Source of the DNA: Oppiella nova
Lineage: Eukaryota > Arthropoda > Arachnida > Sarcoptiformes > Oppiidae
NCBI GenBank assembly: GCA_905397405.1
Contig: CAJPVJ010000012.1
Coordinates: 30,004-94,003 of the forward strand
Direction of reading: 5' to 3'
DNA: 64,000 nt
Shown here: positions 1-12,798 of the stretch, piece by piece
How the letters are laid out: every line of letters starts with the position of its first letter
Position numbering within the stretch: the stretch's first letter is position 1
Made by a program: the position numbers and the translations under genes
The notes under the pieces: generated by a model
Told to the model about the DNA's origin: nothing
Databases searched by the model: none
What the model saw: the letters and a program-made list of their open reading frames with translations, nothing else

Positions 1-1317
1 CTCAGGATAAATTAGACACATCTGACAGAAACACCGATTCGTGTATTTGTTTAATTGAAAATAAATACCAGAATCTCTGCAATCATTTCCATATAAACAG
101 AATATATTAATATTTAAGAGTAATTTTTGTTAAATGATTTTCTTATTTAAAATAACTTTACGCTAAATGTGTTTGCGTATCGCTATTTGTTATAATTTAT
201 GACTTAGTTTTAACATAATTTCTATAAATTGTTTATTTATTAATAAAAGCATTAAATTTTATTGCCTGTACTTATGGAATGAAAAATAGCAGACAGTGTT
301 TAAAGCGATAGTTAATTGAGAGAATAAGTCAATTTCAGACAACTGTCAAATTAATTGTCTGTCCGTTATGTGAGAGTGTATCTAAATTTTTTATTAAGCA
401 ATTAAGATAATGCGAGCTCAAAACTCGATTATCACAGTCACCAGTATTTGTAAATACAGCCCAATCCAGAGCATAGAGTATTATCATACGAAAGCATATA
501 TACTATACTGTATTACAAGCACTGAAAGCACATAACTTATGAAAACAGCAAACGCCGAGGGCATTTCTCCCTATACTACACAACCACACAATCGCACCGA
601 TCGTTCGCCACTCTCTACCAACACTACTGTGCCATACATTTATGAAAAACCTATGAAACGTATGAAAAGCATAAATGACTGCAACGACTGTCCTCTACAA
701 CAAAAGTCGTAAATCTAAGCCATAAATCATAGTCGCGAAAGAAGACTAAAGAAAAAGGATAGGAAAGGGATAGGAAAGGGTTCGCTCGAGTGAGAGATAG
801 ATAGAAATGGTGTCTCGAGAGACAACACCAGACTCTGCCACCGAATACCAGTGCATCGTATTGTTCACCATCTCCTCCACATTCAATCCATTGTATTGCT
901 ATCTCTACTCCAAAACAGAGCCAAAACAGTCAACTCTTTGGCCACCAATGGGTCAACCAATTAATACTTTATATGCACACGAAGTCAATAACAATCGATA
1001 TTACCATTCAAACAATCATAACAAATACGAAACAAATGGTCAAAGTTTTGCAGACATTTATATGTGAAATGTTGAGTAAGTTTATTGTATAAAAGCGGTA
1101 AAAAATAATCGGCATTAGAGTGGCATTAGTGGGACATTAAGGCATTACTGGTATTATTGGTCATTAGAACTAATATACAGTAAGTGTTTGTAAAGTTGGG
1201 ATATATTAGTGAAATGCACTCAAAAAGCAAACAAAATCGCAATCAATTGAATGGAAATCTTAGTGCAAGTGATGGTTGTGTTGAGTAAATAGAAATAGAG
1301 TGTAAGAGCGCAACAAG

Positions 1318-1368
1318 TGTTGGATGTGATGGTAGTGTTGGATGTGTTGGTAGTATTGGATGCGATGA
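1318..1368. repeat. Degenerate GTTGGATGTG minisatellite
   Basis: Variants of the phrase TGTTGGATGTGNTGGTAG are repeated about three times. It is a simple tandem array with no coding sense. Confidence 0.6.
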
Positions 1369-1592
1369 TCCTCTCAGGAGTATTACCTTCATTAAGGGTA
1401 AAGAGTGCTGTTTATCTCTCTTACCTCTGCTTATATAGCCATTCAAACCAACATCCCTTCCTTCTATTCCTTCTCTTCCATTCTCTATGTCTTTCATTTG
1501 AAGCTAAGCTCTCACTTCACTTCAGTTGATGTATGCCTCCGAGTGCACGGTTCGTATGCAATCGTATGCTATCAAATCGTATGGTTTAGTAC

Positions 1593-1634
1593 GGTATGGT
1601 ATGGTATGGTATGGTATGGTATGGTATGGTATGG
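1593..1634. repeat. (ATGGT)n microsatellite
   Basis: About eight perfect five-base units. The same motif forms a shorter array at 16788-16815. Confidence 0.9.
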
Positions 1635-3566
1635 CAGTGCGATGACTGCATGCTTGAGCATTCATGCGATCTTACACTGACTACTGTATGTACGGCACTG
1701 TAAGGCACATCACAACCAACTGTGATATAATTAGACTCAGAGCTAACATCACACGAGAAATACAAATACCATTTTCACAACACTTTTCGGATATATTTCA
1801 CTCGGACTTAAATAAGGCATTAATGTTCACAACGATTGCCAGTCATTGCAATCGTAGGACTCTTATAGAGCACCACATATTGAACACGACGTCGATATTG
1901 TCTCGCAAACTGAGTCTAGTCTTTCGTAAAGCTGTTTAACAGGCCTAACATTGTCTAATATAACTGATCCCAGTCTCACTCTCGACAATATTAATTATAC
2001 TTATTATAACACAACTCATACTCAGTGCAGTCTCTTCTCGAGCACTCAATCAAATTAATCAAATTTTGTTGCAATTTATATAATATTTTCATCGAAATCA
2101 TTATTCAAATGCATTTTTATGGTGTACTATAATGAGCATGAATGAAAAGTAGGAACAAAATTATGAATGAAAAAAGTAAAAGATAAACACAAATAATTAA
2201 GGAATAATTTATTAATTTAAAAAAATGTTGAATCAATTTAAAGAATTTAATTATCGTAAGAGTGGAGAGAATGCAGAGGCAGTTGAGGCACTCATACTAA
2301 TCGTCATATACCCGTACTATAGACTTATGTACGAACACTTCCACCACCACCACTTCCACTGGTGTTTACTGTATTACATGCATTATATGATAGCCCAGGG
2401 CACTACAGATATTACACTAAATGAGTTGTGAGTATTGTTTTTAATGAGAGTAACATAACATAGCCTCTAATGACGTCAGAATTGATAAATACGTTGGGAT
2501 CAAAAGTGCCAAATATTATCAAATTATTAATAAAACTCAACCATTTATGCCATATATTGCGATATACGGTACGCTTGCCTATGATATACTGTACGGTAAT
2601 TGTGTTGAGTATTAAGGCTTCAAATCTAGTCTAAGTATGAAAGATAGGGACGAATTGAGACCGACTTCATCTCAGACCCATCGATCACAACCATCACAGC
2701 CCTGAGCACATCCCTGAGCACATCGTAAGCAACCGTGTAATATAATCCTCTATTGGAGGTGCCATTTGCATACATACACACACTGTCGTATACCAGCACC
2801 AGTAGATTTGCACCGCTATACCCAATTCTCACTCCATACAACCCTACTCAATAATCTATCAAATATAGTACACACTATTGTAGCAAATGATGAGATAATT
2901 CAATTCAATTATTTATATTTCAATTTATATACTTTAAAATACATTATATTTACAGAAAGTATTTTTCAAATCCAACAAAATTACTGTTAAGAGAATAATA
3001 AATAAATTATACTGAACATTTCTTATGACAATAAAAATTCCACTCATTTTTACGCAAAAATGTGTTCTTGTTTTTCAATGGTTAACAACTATTTCATTTA
3101 TTGAGTCTTATGTCATATTTGTAATTAATCTGAGCATTAATTTTTTAAACAGTCTTTGGTTGTATTCATTCAATTGTGTTTGTTTTGTCTTTAAAACTAT
3201 TTGTTGAGATATTTTCGTATAAATTAACTTAAAAGAGATTATTGTTTCAAAGATTTCACATTTAATAACAAAATGAAGCGAGAGATGAATGTCATATGAT
3301 TGGTCACAATGTATGTAAGGGTACCGGAGATCCCGTCGAGTCGATAGGACTCGTCAAATGAGGAACTTTTTAAATGTACTTATATTTTGCTAAATTGCTT
3401 ATCAAACAAATGTCAGCCATTTCTAAATACCAGCAAAACTCCAAATAAGACTATAAGACTAACTCTGGGCTCAAACTTATCGCCTAAACAATCGCTTTTG
3501 TATAAAATTCCGCACTTTTTTCATAATATAAAGAGAGTAGAGAAAGAGAAGTTCCGACTTTAAAAT

Positions 3567-3570
<4 letters not shown>

Positions 3571-3602
<32 letters not shown>
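3571..3602. repeat. (GA)n microsatellite, 32 bp
   Basis: Pure AG dinucleotide run, flanked by purine-rich DNA. It creates long but meaningless open frames (Ser-Leu repeats) on the minus strand. Confidence 0.95.
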
Positions 3603-3604
<2 letters not shown>

Positions 3605-4834
3605 GGCGAGTATAGTGTGAATGAGTGGACATAACTTGCATAACAGAGCAAATCACTCGGTTTTGTTGTTTTGCTGTTTGAGCGAAAAAAAAGTAAAAAA
3701 TTGTGGAGATATTTGTATTGATAGCAAATAAAAAGACAAAAGGAGAGAAAAATGAGCACAAATTGAAAACAATAAAAAGCGTAAAACAGTGTAAAGAAAG
3801 AGTGAGAGAGAAATACATGAGTCATAAAAAACATGAGAAACTTTTAAAATAACAACAATAATTGTTGTCTAAATTGTATGGAAAGACATGTATTTTCAGG
3901 AAAATTAGTAAATTAGAGGAAAAATTATTGCTTTTTAAGAGTTATTTTACACAAAACAATGCTTATTTGCCGTTAACTAAAAAATTTTAACGCAACTCGT
4001 TATCTAATCTAATGTTTGATGGTTTGAATTAAGACAAGAGATTTGGTCGATAAGAATGACTGTATTTTAGTGAAATAACAAAAATTATTTTTCACTTCAA
4101 TTAAATGTAAATATATTACAGAAATATAATCAAGAATTAAAAGTATTGATTGAAAAGCAATTGAAACAAAAGTGCAATGATTTGAGTTTACAAAGCGATA
4201 TATCACTGAAATGGAAACAAGAAATAATTGAAATAACATTAGTTGTTATAATTTATAATAATAATAATAATCGTAATATGATAATAAAATGTAATTTTAA
4301 TGTGAACGAGAGTATAAGAAATGTGACTCTCTGTTAAAACTATAAATAAAGACAAAATTATTGTATTTTTTGAAAATTGCAAATCTGTGACGATTGAATC
4401 AAATGTTACATTAATTACAGTTATATTATATATTGATATCACAATAAATTAATTGCAGTTTAGCTCTACATTGTTTGTGTGACCCGACATATCAGCGCTT
4501 AATTAGATTACATTTATTTACGAATAAAACTGTTATACTGTATAACAAATTACTATTAATCATGGAAATATTGGATATATTGTCCATTTCTGGCCAATAA
4601 CTAGCATTTTGTGAGTTTGAATACAAGTAATTTGGCTCTTATTCTGTCTAATATGTGCACTGCTTTTCATATGCACTGCTCTTTCTCTGCTATTGTAATG
4701 CTATTAATAGTAGTTATACTGAAAATTGTGTAACAATTTTATATTTCTTTTCTCATTTCAAGAATAGAAAATCGAGTCAGAGATGGGAAGGGGTCGACGG
4801 GCAGGGAGGGAGAGGACAGACAGTGAAACTGAGG

Positions 4835-4860
4835 GGAGAGAGAGAGAGAGAGAGAGAGAA
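4835..4860. repeat. (GA)n microsatellite, 26 bp
   Basis: Pure run inside about 100 bp of purine-rich sequence (4787-4880). Confidence 0.95.
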
Positions 4861-5835
4861 TGAGAGAGCAAAAGAGTGCAAGAATGCAATGCAATGAGTA
4901 AGAAATAATCAATAATACGTTGATTTTGGGAAAATTGCTTCAATTGGTTGCGGTGTTTGAAGCGCTGATAAAATATAACATTAGAGGAACATCGATGTGG
5001 AGTGTATTTGAGTGAAAATTAATCATAAAATGCCAATCGATCAGCAAATTCCTAAATCCATCACTTTTTATGTTGTTTTGAGTATAGAGTACTAGAGTTT
5101 CGGAGATTTATATTTATTTATTGAGATAATACGTACAGAAAACACTATTATATAATCACTGGTATAGTCGTATAGTTTTTCAATTGTTTCGCAGTCATTA
5201 TATTTGGTGGACATACAGTTGACAACTCCTAGCCCGTCACTCGAGGGTCTGTCTCGATGTGTGAATGTTTGGCCGACAATCTTCTGTACACTTTATACTC
5301 TCTTTCAATATAATTGAGAACTAATTGATGAAAACCAGAATATTATGGAAATAACTGATTGATTGAATTCATTGCACAGTTGCCATCATTTAGTCATTTA
5401 GTCTATAATACACATCAGTCTTAATTCGATCAAACATTGTCTCAATTCTTTGATTATATTATAATATTATTAATAATTCATAATGAATTCAAATGAATAT
5501 TTCACAGGAATGTTGAAAATGGTTGGTTAGCCCAGAGTTTGTTTCAGTCTTTGTCAGGCCTTTTGGCTTTGGTCTGTGATCTCGGTTTCGAGCAAAATAT
5601 ATATAATGTTTTCGTCAATTGAGTTGAGAAATACAAGTTATGAGAGATTTATCGCCGTATAATATAACAGTGAAATTCATTGAATATTTATCACACGTTA
5701 TATCAGTTTTGGTTTTCAAGTCTATGAATGTAAACGAGATTCACGTGGTTATGATTAGTAACTATTGTTTAATTATTAATATTATATAATATATGGAAAT
5801 ATGAGTGATTAGAGTGAGTGGCCATGGAGTTGGTC

Positions 5836-7596
5836 TCAGAGTTCGGTGAGTCCGTATGTGGGCGCCTCAGTCTTGGGCTCCGTAGGTATGAGGTTTGCGG
5901 TCTGCGGTGCCTGCAGCAGGCCTGACATGTCGTGAGCATTTTGTGAGGGTTGGGGCCCCGACTGGGCCCCAGTGTTGCCGTTGTTGGCCGACTGGTTGTT
6001 CTGCTGGTTCTTCTTCTTCACATTCTTAGTATTCGGCAGTTTATTGTCTTTTTTCCATTTCATTCGCCGGTTTTGAAACCATATCTTAATCTGTCGTTCA
6101 CTCAAACACAGCGAGTGTGCGATCTCTATACGCCGTCTTCGGGTTAAATATCGGTTGAAATGGAATTCCTTCTCTAACTCTAGGATCTGATGTCTAGTGT
6201 AGGCCGTCCTCTGCCTCTTGGGCTCCATTCCACTAAAAGTGGTCCCATTTTGCACTGAAAATGCAACACAAATAGCGATTAATTACCGAAATAAGTCTAG
6301 TTTTCTATAAAACACAACTCAATACTGTAATAACTGAAAGTCTATTGTTATACTAAAGTAGAGAATACTCTGAAAAGTGGACTATTTTTATAATAATAGA
6401 CAACCATTTGAAGGCATAATAATAATAATAGCGAGAGAAGTAGTGTATATAATATGGAGTCTATGGTATGAAAAATTTTATTTTAAAAGCTGGCAAATGG
6501 TTGAGTCATTATACGATCGCAATGCCTAACAGTGCTTACAATAGATAAGCTGTGATGGAGGCCAAGGCAAGGATCGGAACAATTGAAGGATCGACAGTAT
6601 GGCTGAGTATGGCTTAACATACTGGCGATGGCCGAAAGGGCCCTCACATACACTTAACATAGAAGGCCTACCGTTCCGATGAAAATAGAGGATCGCATTG
6701 CGGAAGGAGAGTGAGAGCCGTTTGAAAAGATTTATTATTATTGGTTTGTATGCAAAGGCGGCACAAGTATTGCCAACTCTATTATGTGACAAAATATATT
6801 GCTTTCTATGAGAACACTATTAGAGTACAGTATTGGACTCTTTCACTCAAATAAAGACCGAAACACTCGCTAAACACTAAAAACACTAAAACATTAAATA
6901 CTAAACACTAAACACTAAACAACTAATCGCTAGACTATAACCCGGTTGTGTTAAACAGATGTAATCGCTATTACCTTTGCATTTACCTTGATTTACGTGA
7001 ACCTTCTTCATCCAGGGGTAGATGACTGGATGTCCACCACTGCCCCCATTGCCGGTTCCCGAGTCACTGCCACTCTGGCCGGAGAGTCCGCAATCGCCCG
7101 GAGAGGGCGGTTCCACTATACTTAAGGCCTGAGTGCGAGGCGATGGCGAGCGATGGAGTGCTGATGGACTCGACACTCGGGACAGGTGTGACATTTGAGG
7201 GGTGATTGAGGACTGATGATGCGGTGATATCTGATGCTGTGCTGCGATCGGGTGATGAATGGCTCCGTGCGGCGGAGCGCCGGTGGCACCCATGGCTCCA
7301 GCAGTACATGGCGTGTAGTACTGCGGAGGGGCCGACGGCGGGCCCACATGATGGTTGTGGTGATGGTGGTACTGCTGCTGCTGCTGGTCGATGTAGTTGA
7401 GGGCCGGGTGGTGGGGATGGTATCCATAATGGGACTGATGAGCTGCAGCAACGGTGGTCTGTTGCGGAGCACTTTGGCCGTAGAAGTCCTGAAGAGTGGG
7501 AATGTAATTGGATTGCGAGTACTCTTCAGTCGGTGGGAACTTCGGATCGGCCGACGCATAGGCCGCTGGCGAAGAGTTCATCAAAAACGAACTCAT
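5836..7596 (-). CDS. Dfd: Deformed (Hox4) homeodomain transcription factor, two exons
   Basis: A sequence-specific nuclear transcription factor that patterns gnathal or leg-bearing segments. Exon 1 is 7596-6987 and exon 2 is 6254-5836, with a phase-1 intron (donor GTAAAT, acceptor TTTTCAG). The spliced protein has 342 residues. It starts MSSFLMNSS, the conserved Hox4 N-terminus; an in-frame Met 32 codons upstream lacks that conservation and was not chosen. Gln run at 71-75 and His-rich stretch at 77-83. The [10 protein letters not shown] hexapeptide (YPWM 193-196), which binds Extradenticle/Pbx, is followed by a short linker and the homeodomain at 215-274, with Gln at position 50 and the [11 protein letters not shown] recognition helix. 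The [13 protein letters not shown] arm and the LPNTKNV tail are Dfd-specific and separate it from Scr. Stop TGA at 5838-5836. No frameshift or missing residue is seen. Identity is near certain. Confidence 0.97.
6255..6986 (-). other. Dfd intron
   Basis: A 732-bp phase-1 intron separates the hexapeptide from the homeodomain, a classic Hox intron position. A second possible donor lies 12 bases further downstream (6975/6974, AAAG|GTAATA) in the same phase; it would add four residues after the hexapeptide. The upstream donor better matches Hox4 family linkers. Confidence 0.85.
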
Positions 7597-7800
7597 GACC
7601 AATAATACCATTAATTTTGAGGTGAATTGGATGGAAATAATTTTTCTTTGGTGATGTCGCTTAACTGTGGTTTGGCTCCACCTCTCAAACACATATTAGC
7701 ATAAGCACGTGACAGCGTAGGCCAACCATAACTCTCTCTATCGTGACCATAGGGGGGGTTCGTCACAATGTAATCGATGACAGTGATGAATTACCCATCC
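7597..7800 (-). promoter_or_regulatory. Dfd 5' UTR and proximal promoter region
   Basis: The 200 bp upstream of the Dfd start are GC-richer than the spacer around them. They contain a CACGTG E-box (7706-7711, 110 bp upstream of the ATG), the motif GGCCAACCA next to it, and an ATCGAT site near 7773. A CACGTG box is also found upstream of Scr and ftz. No clear TATA box or transcription start is visible. Confidence 0.45.
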
Positions 7801-8082
7801 TTATGGGCTACACCCTACCAGTGAACACACCACTCCATCCATATAGCATACAACTTACAGTGCACAGGCAGTATATAGCGTAGCATACAGAATACAGCAT
7901 ACACGAGCACAATACTACCAGACCATGGGTATTGCGTATTGAACACCAGCTTAGAGGCAGTTGTGAGCCAGTCTACAGTCACTACGTATAGTGTATATTC
8001 ACTACACAACCATAACATACAATTGCCAACATTGCCAACACCTCTCTCTGTTCTCTCTCCTATCTCTCTCCCCACTCTAACC

Positions 8083-8083
<1 letters not shown>

Positions 8084-8115
<32 letters not shown>
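8084..8115. repeat. (CT)n microsatellite, 32 bp
   Basis: Pure run, preceded by about 45 bp of interrupted CT repeats (8041-8080), about 0.5 kb upstream of the Dfd start. Confidence 0.95.
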
Positions 8116-8117
<2 letters not shown>

Positions 8118-10538
8118 CTATCTAATACCTGCACCAACATAGCCTGGTGTAGACCAGGATGTAAGACTACCAGAGCCCGAGCCGAGTGTTCACTCTCGGA
8201 GTACTGCTGACTCTCCTATGATTGGGAAACATATAAAAAGTTGACTAAAACTCTAACAAATGCTGGATAGGATGGATGGATAGGATGGCTGGCATAACAA
8301 ACTTGTTTACCCCCTGTTCTCTATTCTGTCGCACTTTTCATAATGTTTTCAATAATACAATACATACTTATAGTCTAAATAATTACAATATTAAACATCA
8401 ATAACACTGTCTTTCGCTTTCATAAAAGCTATTCACAAATTCAAAAATAATCTTCAAATGTGTATGCATTCATAATTGAAATGACTTTTTATTGATATCA
8501 ATAACAATAAAAAACATTTGAAACAATTAATTCAATGAGATTACTTTTTGGTTTCAATGAAAAGTATGTTAAGAAAGTTTTAATAAGTTTTGTCGTGTTG
8601 TGCAATACTATTTGAATTGAATATAAATGTATTCATTGATAGGAAGAGATTTATAGAATCGGTGGTGGAGTGTGTCTATCATAGTGTCAATGCATACATA
8701 CATACCGTATATGAGTATATATGGTATGGTTTATGAGTAGATAGAGTGGTGGTGGCGGTGTGTGAGCCGTATATATGGTGCATACAGTGAGCCATACATA
8801 ATGGCATCGGAGTCTCTCCTGAGAACTCATTAATGTAATGACAGAGAGCACAGACATCATAGACATGCATGTATTGGTTTGCTGTGTAACACCTGAACTG
8901 ATAATATGACATCACGTCATATTCGCATTATGACAACCATTGTCTCCAATACATACATCAATACATTACACATCAAACATATTCTATTGAATAAACTGTA
9001 AGACTATATGAATGTATGATACAGTGCCGTATAAGTCGGGACAAACATTTACTACTTCCCTGTGCCCAAAGCACATAACCCTTATTAATACATTTGATAC
9101 ATTGAAGCCATTCATAGGGATTGATAGGTTACCAAGAAAAATATGAAATAAGTTATAATATAACAAACTTATAGCTGATAATTATGATAATGTAATGGAA
9201 ATCGGGTTCTCTCTCACACTCGCCAACACACTCTCTAACTCACTCACTCACACACTCTCTAACTCTCACTGTTTGTTACTTCACAACGAAATAACAAATT
9301 ACTATATCGTCCATCAGATAAGATTAGATTTATTTAAGTTTAATATGTCTATAGTGTAGAGCCATGGTATGCAATGGTATGGCTTTTGCATGTGTATTTG
9401 TGCCATGAAAACAATGGCTACATTAAAATAAAACGTGAGACACTGAGCAAAGTGCCGGTGCTGTACCGTACCGTACAGCCATCAATATTGTTTTATGTCG
9501 CGATCTGTTTTATTTTCAATTTATTTTCACTTAAAAGCATTGCATCGCACGGGAGGGGAGGCTTTCACTCTAAGATGAGGCACTTCTCGTCAAATGACTT
9601 TTTGATTGCTTTAACTGCCAAATCATTAGTTTCCAGATCTATATATCCCGTATTAATCATTAATCAATAAATTAAAATATATTTAATTAAATACTAATTC
9701 TCGTAAATGTCGTAACTTTTTCGCAATTTATTCGCATTTTTCAAATCGCTTTATAATTTAATTTATGTTTCATTCGTATGTCTTTTAAATTAACGATTTT
9801 TTCACAAAACATATTTTGTTATACATCTAAAAAACATAAACAAATTATAAATTATTTCATATTTATTGTAGTATACAGAGAGTGAGACAGACTTCAGAAA
9901 TCATCATATTTTGCATTTCCATCTCAACTCCAATGATAGAAATCTCAGATTTGGAGACATAAATAGCCAATGAAAATGTTGACTCTATGTTAAGCCCAAT
10001 AGGGAATCTAGTGATCACTCATTCGGGTTGACATTCTGATGAGCAAAATGGCAGACCAGAAACGGGAAGGTCTTCATTATGTGCCAACTCAGTCAACATT
10101 TCAATTGCCACTCAAATTGAGTTCACATTTTTCCGAAAAATACAATTTATATATAAATACATTTTTGCAAACATTTGAAAAAAGTTGCAGATTTTGGTGA
10201 ATTCGAGTCACTCACCCGAACATTGGATAATAGAGTAAGACTCGAGTTCTCCAAAAAACAAACATTAAGTCTATTGTCTCACCTATTTTCAAGTCTAAAA
10301 ACGTTGCTTTGGGTTCACATGTGGGGGAATAGTTGAACCCAGAGAGTGACACTCGATTGTCACGAAGTTTACCAGATTTGTATTGAATAGTAAATGAAAA
10401 TACAAAATGTATTTTTAATAATAATATTTTGTGTGCACTTTTCGAGCTGAGAGTCCCTCGGCTTTGAATCAAAGCATTTATTTTGGACTCGAAATTAAAA
10501 ACAGAGTTTTAGATAAAAACAAAATTCGGTAATAAGTG

Positions 10539-10557
10539 GAGAGAGAGAGAGAGAGAG
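10539..10557. repeat. (GA)n microsatellite, 19 bp
   Basis: Short pure run about 0.4 kb from the mir-10 hairpin. Confidence 0.9.
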
Positions 10558-10964
10558 TTAGGAGAGGACAGGCTGATAGGACTGGTAGGGCTGGTGAGGA
10601 CGCAATTACAGATGCAATTGTAATAATATATAATCACTGGTAGTGCGTGATTGGGATAATCCATCATTTCTACTGCGACTCAGACGCCAACGATTAATGA
10701 CTTTGAGAGTTAGCTATACTTTTGCTATACTTTTAGCACAAAATTATTAACTTTGGATCAGAGCTGAGAACTCTTACGGATATAATTCAGTCGTTTGGAG
10801 TCAAATGTTAAGGCTTCAGCCAAAGGCATTGGCAAACAGTCAGCATTAGATGTAATTTATAATTATATTATTGAAAATTGTCTCAAATTGTTGCGAATAT
10901 TGCGAAGAGAGTGAATGAACGGTAGCGTTGAGGTATGGGTCATATATATGCCGGTGCCTCGTAT

Positions 10965-11045
10965 GCCCCACACAAACCTCTCTAGAACCGAATTTGTTGC
11001 CATTTGCAAGTAGACAAATTCGGATCTACAGGGTAGATGTAGAGC
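10965..11045 (-). ncRNA. mir-10: mir-10 microRNA precursor
   Basis: Read on the minus strand, the 5' arm (11035-11014) contains CCCTGTAGATCCGAATTT, matching arthropod miR-10-5p across all 22 positions I can align. The 3' arm (10996-10974) contains CAAATTCGGTTCTAGAGAGG and matches the known 3p strand. The two arms pair across a 17-nt loop to form a standard hairpin. mir-10 sits between Dfd and Scr on the Hox strand in arthropods, and this copy has the same place and orientation. It probably regulates Hox transcripts post-transcriptionally. The primary transcript boundaries are not visible; the limits given here are only the hairpin. Confidence 0.97.
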
Positions 11046-11200
11046 ACTAGGACATACACCACACCATACCGTACCCCATAACCAGGCAATGTTAGTGTTA
11101 ATGAGTTACGGGACATAACAGTAACGACGATATCGAGTGAATTAATAGCTGTGCCATAGAGTCGAGTAGAGAAGCACTGCGTGAGGCTGTTCTCACTTTG

Positions 11201-11202
<2 letters not shown>

Positions 11203-11241
<39 letters not shown>
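11203..11241. repeat. (CT)n microsatellite, 39 bp
   Basis: Pure run about 0.16 kb from the mir-10 hairpin, on its upstream side. Confidence 0.95.
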
Positions 11242-11245
<4 letters not shown>

Positions 11246-11666
11246 TTAATAAATGTTTCTCAAAAACCATTTAAACATAATGTGTCTCAACTACTGACTC
11301 GCTGTAGTGTATATAGCATTAGACTACCAGTGCTCGTAAAATTGACAAATTATCGCATAATCTTTTTGCGGACAAACCAGTATTGTCGGGTCGCCACCTC
11401 TGGTCATATATTTTATCGAAAGCGAGACTAACTTTTTGTAAAAAAGGAAAACAGAACTCAAATGAAACTTAACTTTTTTTGAATATTCAACACAAATGTA
11501 TGCGAATACAAGAGATTGTGACGTGAGTTGCAATTGTGAGTGAGTTTTATATACACATTGTTTTCAGATCATGAATCAAATGCATTCATGCAAACACTTC
11601 AGCCATTTTGGTACATAAGCCCAATGAAACTCTACTATAACTATAACCAAACGGCTCAACACTACC

Positions 11667-11708
11667 AAGAATACAGAACACAGAAAATAGCATAAAAATT
11701 AGATACAC

Positions 11709-11709
<1 letters not shown>
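11667..11709. repeat. 43-bp direct repeat, copy 1
   Basis: Unique sequence AAGAATACAGAACACAGAAA and the following 23 bases recur exactly at 12705-12747, directly after the single N. Both copies run into a GA tract. Confidence 0.9.

Positions 11710-11734
<25 letters not shown>
11709..11734. repeat. (GA)n microsatellite, 26 bp
   Basis: Sits between the 43-bp direct repeat on its left and the long inverted repeat on its right. Confidence 0.95.
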
Positions 11735-11739
<5 letters not shown>

Positions 11740-11834
11740 GTGTGGAGTGAGTGATAGTGAGAGTGGACGAGTGCTAATTATTTGCCGGCAATTAATGTGC
11801 AAACAATTGCCAGAAATGTAAACTCAAATCTGCT
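11731..11834 (+). repeat. 104-bp inverted repeat, arm 1
   Basis: Exact reverse complement of 15369-15472, including the start of the flanking microsatellite. It contains the short palindrome TTGCCGGCAA. No transposon-like ends or target duplication are visible. Confidence 0.9.
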
Positions 11835-12655
11835 AAAGAGAGGGAGAGAGAGAGAGCTAGAAAATAAGCAAAAATATTGGAGAAACTGAGGGAATGGAAG
11901 AGAGATAGAGAGAGAGTATGCGAGTGTTGGAGGGGTGCGAATGCCTGAGAGGAGAGAGCGGAGAGAGCGTTGGAGAGAGAATGGTGAGGGATAGGGAGAG
12001 AGATGATCGGGTTTCACGCATTGGCTTTGTTTACAGCAATAAATCACTTTTGCCTCAATCCAGACATATGTAATCTATGAAAAGCCGAGGCTCTGCTCTG
12101 ACTTCAGTTAATAAACTTAACATAAAATTAATAAATAAATTCAATTCAATATAATTTCATAAATTTAAAGGTTTTGTTATATGCAAACATTACTTTGAAA
12201 AATGCTTCATAATAAATGCTTGAAAAAATGTGTGTTAATTTGGATTAGAAAAAGTACTTGAATTGCGATAACTTTATGTAACAAATATGAACTAAAAATA
12301 ATAGAGAAAATTAAACAAAAAATGGGCGAAAAAATAGTGAGGAATAGGAATAAAGAGAATAAACACAATGAATGAGTGAATGAATGAATGAGTGAAAAGC
12401 CATATAAGCCTATAAAGAGTTCAAAACAGTAGGGATTGTCTCCTTTGGGATAATTTAAGGAAAGCTTGGGCTTAGAAGCGGCCAAACTATACATTGGTTT
12501 CCAATGGATTTGATCGCTCACTGAGACTCAAACACTACTCACTATTGTTGGCTTTGGACTCTATTTCACTATAAAGCACATCAAAATGAAATACAATCTA
12601 AAAGACTTACAATTGTATTAAAACTATTGATAAGTTTTATTATAAAGAAACAAAC

Positions 12656-12657
<2 letters not shown>

Positions 12658-12703
<46 letters not shown>
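12658..12703. repeat. (GA)n microsatellite ending at the N gap, 46 bp
   Basis: The run is cut by the single N, so its true length is unknown. Confidence 0.95.
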
Positions 12704-12704
12704 N
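12704..12704. other. Single-N assembly join
   Basis: One N lies between a GA tract and a repeated copy of 11667-11709. One-base gaps usually mark two contigs joined without a measured distance. Confidence 0.85.
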
Positions 12705-12743
12705 AAGAATACAGAACACAGAAAATAGCATAAAAATTAGATA

Positions 12744-12747
<4 letters not shown>
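12705..12747. repeat. 43-bp direct repeat, copy 2
   Basis: Exact copy of 11667-11709, followed like copy 1 by a GA tract, then by different unique sequence. Confidence 0.9.

Positions 12748-12794
<47 letters not shown>
12747..12794. repeat. (GA)n microsatellite, 48 bp
   Basis: Pure run on the right of the N join. Confidence 0.95.

Positions 12795-12798
<4 letters not shown>

Larger units (their letters stand above)
1..5835. other. Noncoding DNA downstream of Dfd
   Basis: No homeobox, hexapeptide or other recognisable coding sequence is seen on either strand. The open frames here are short, low in complexity or driven by GA repeats. The region holds an ATGGT array, two GA tracts and AT-rich stretches around 2.0-4.5 kb. 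A small inverted repeat, CGAGTC and GACTCG five bases apart, lies at 3337-3353. By Hox order the next gene to the left should be Hox3/zen or proboscipedia, so this is the spacer between that gene and Dfd. The right end must contain the Dfd 3' UTR; possible minus-strand AATAAA signals lie at 5113-5122, but the cleavage site cannot be fixed from sequence. Confidence 0.7.

Noticed and set aside
3477-3834. Two overlapping 113-116-codon frames on the minus strand
   Set aside because: The frames are carried by a GA microsatellite (Ser-Leu repeats) and AT-rich DNA.
1-5800. Search for mir-993, Hox3/zen or proboscipedia
   Set aside because: No matching mature miRNA sequence or homeobox was found by eye on either strand.
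7122-7605. Long frames on both strands over Dfd exon 1
   Set aside because: Shadows of the GC-rich, His/Gln-rich Dfd coding exon.
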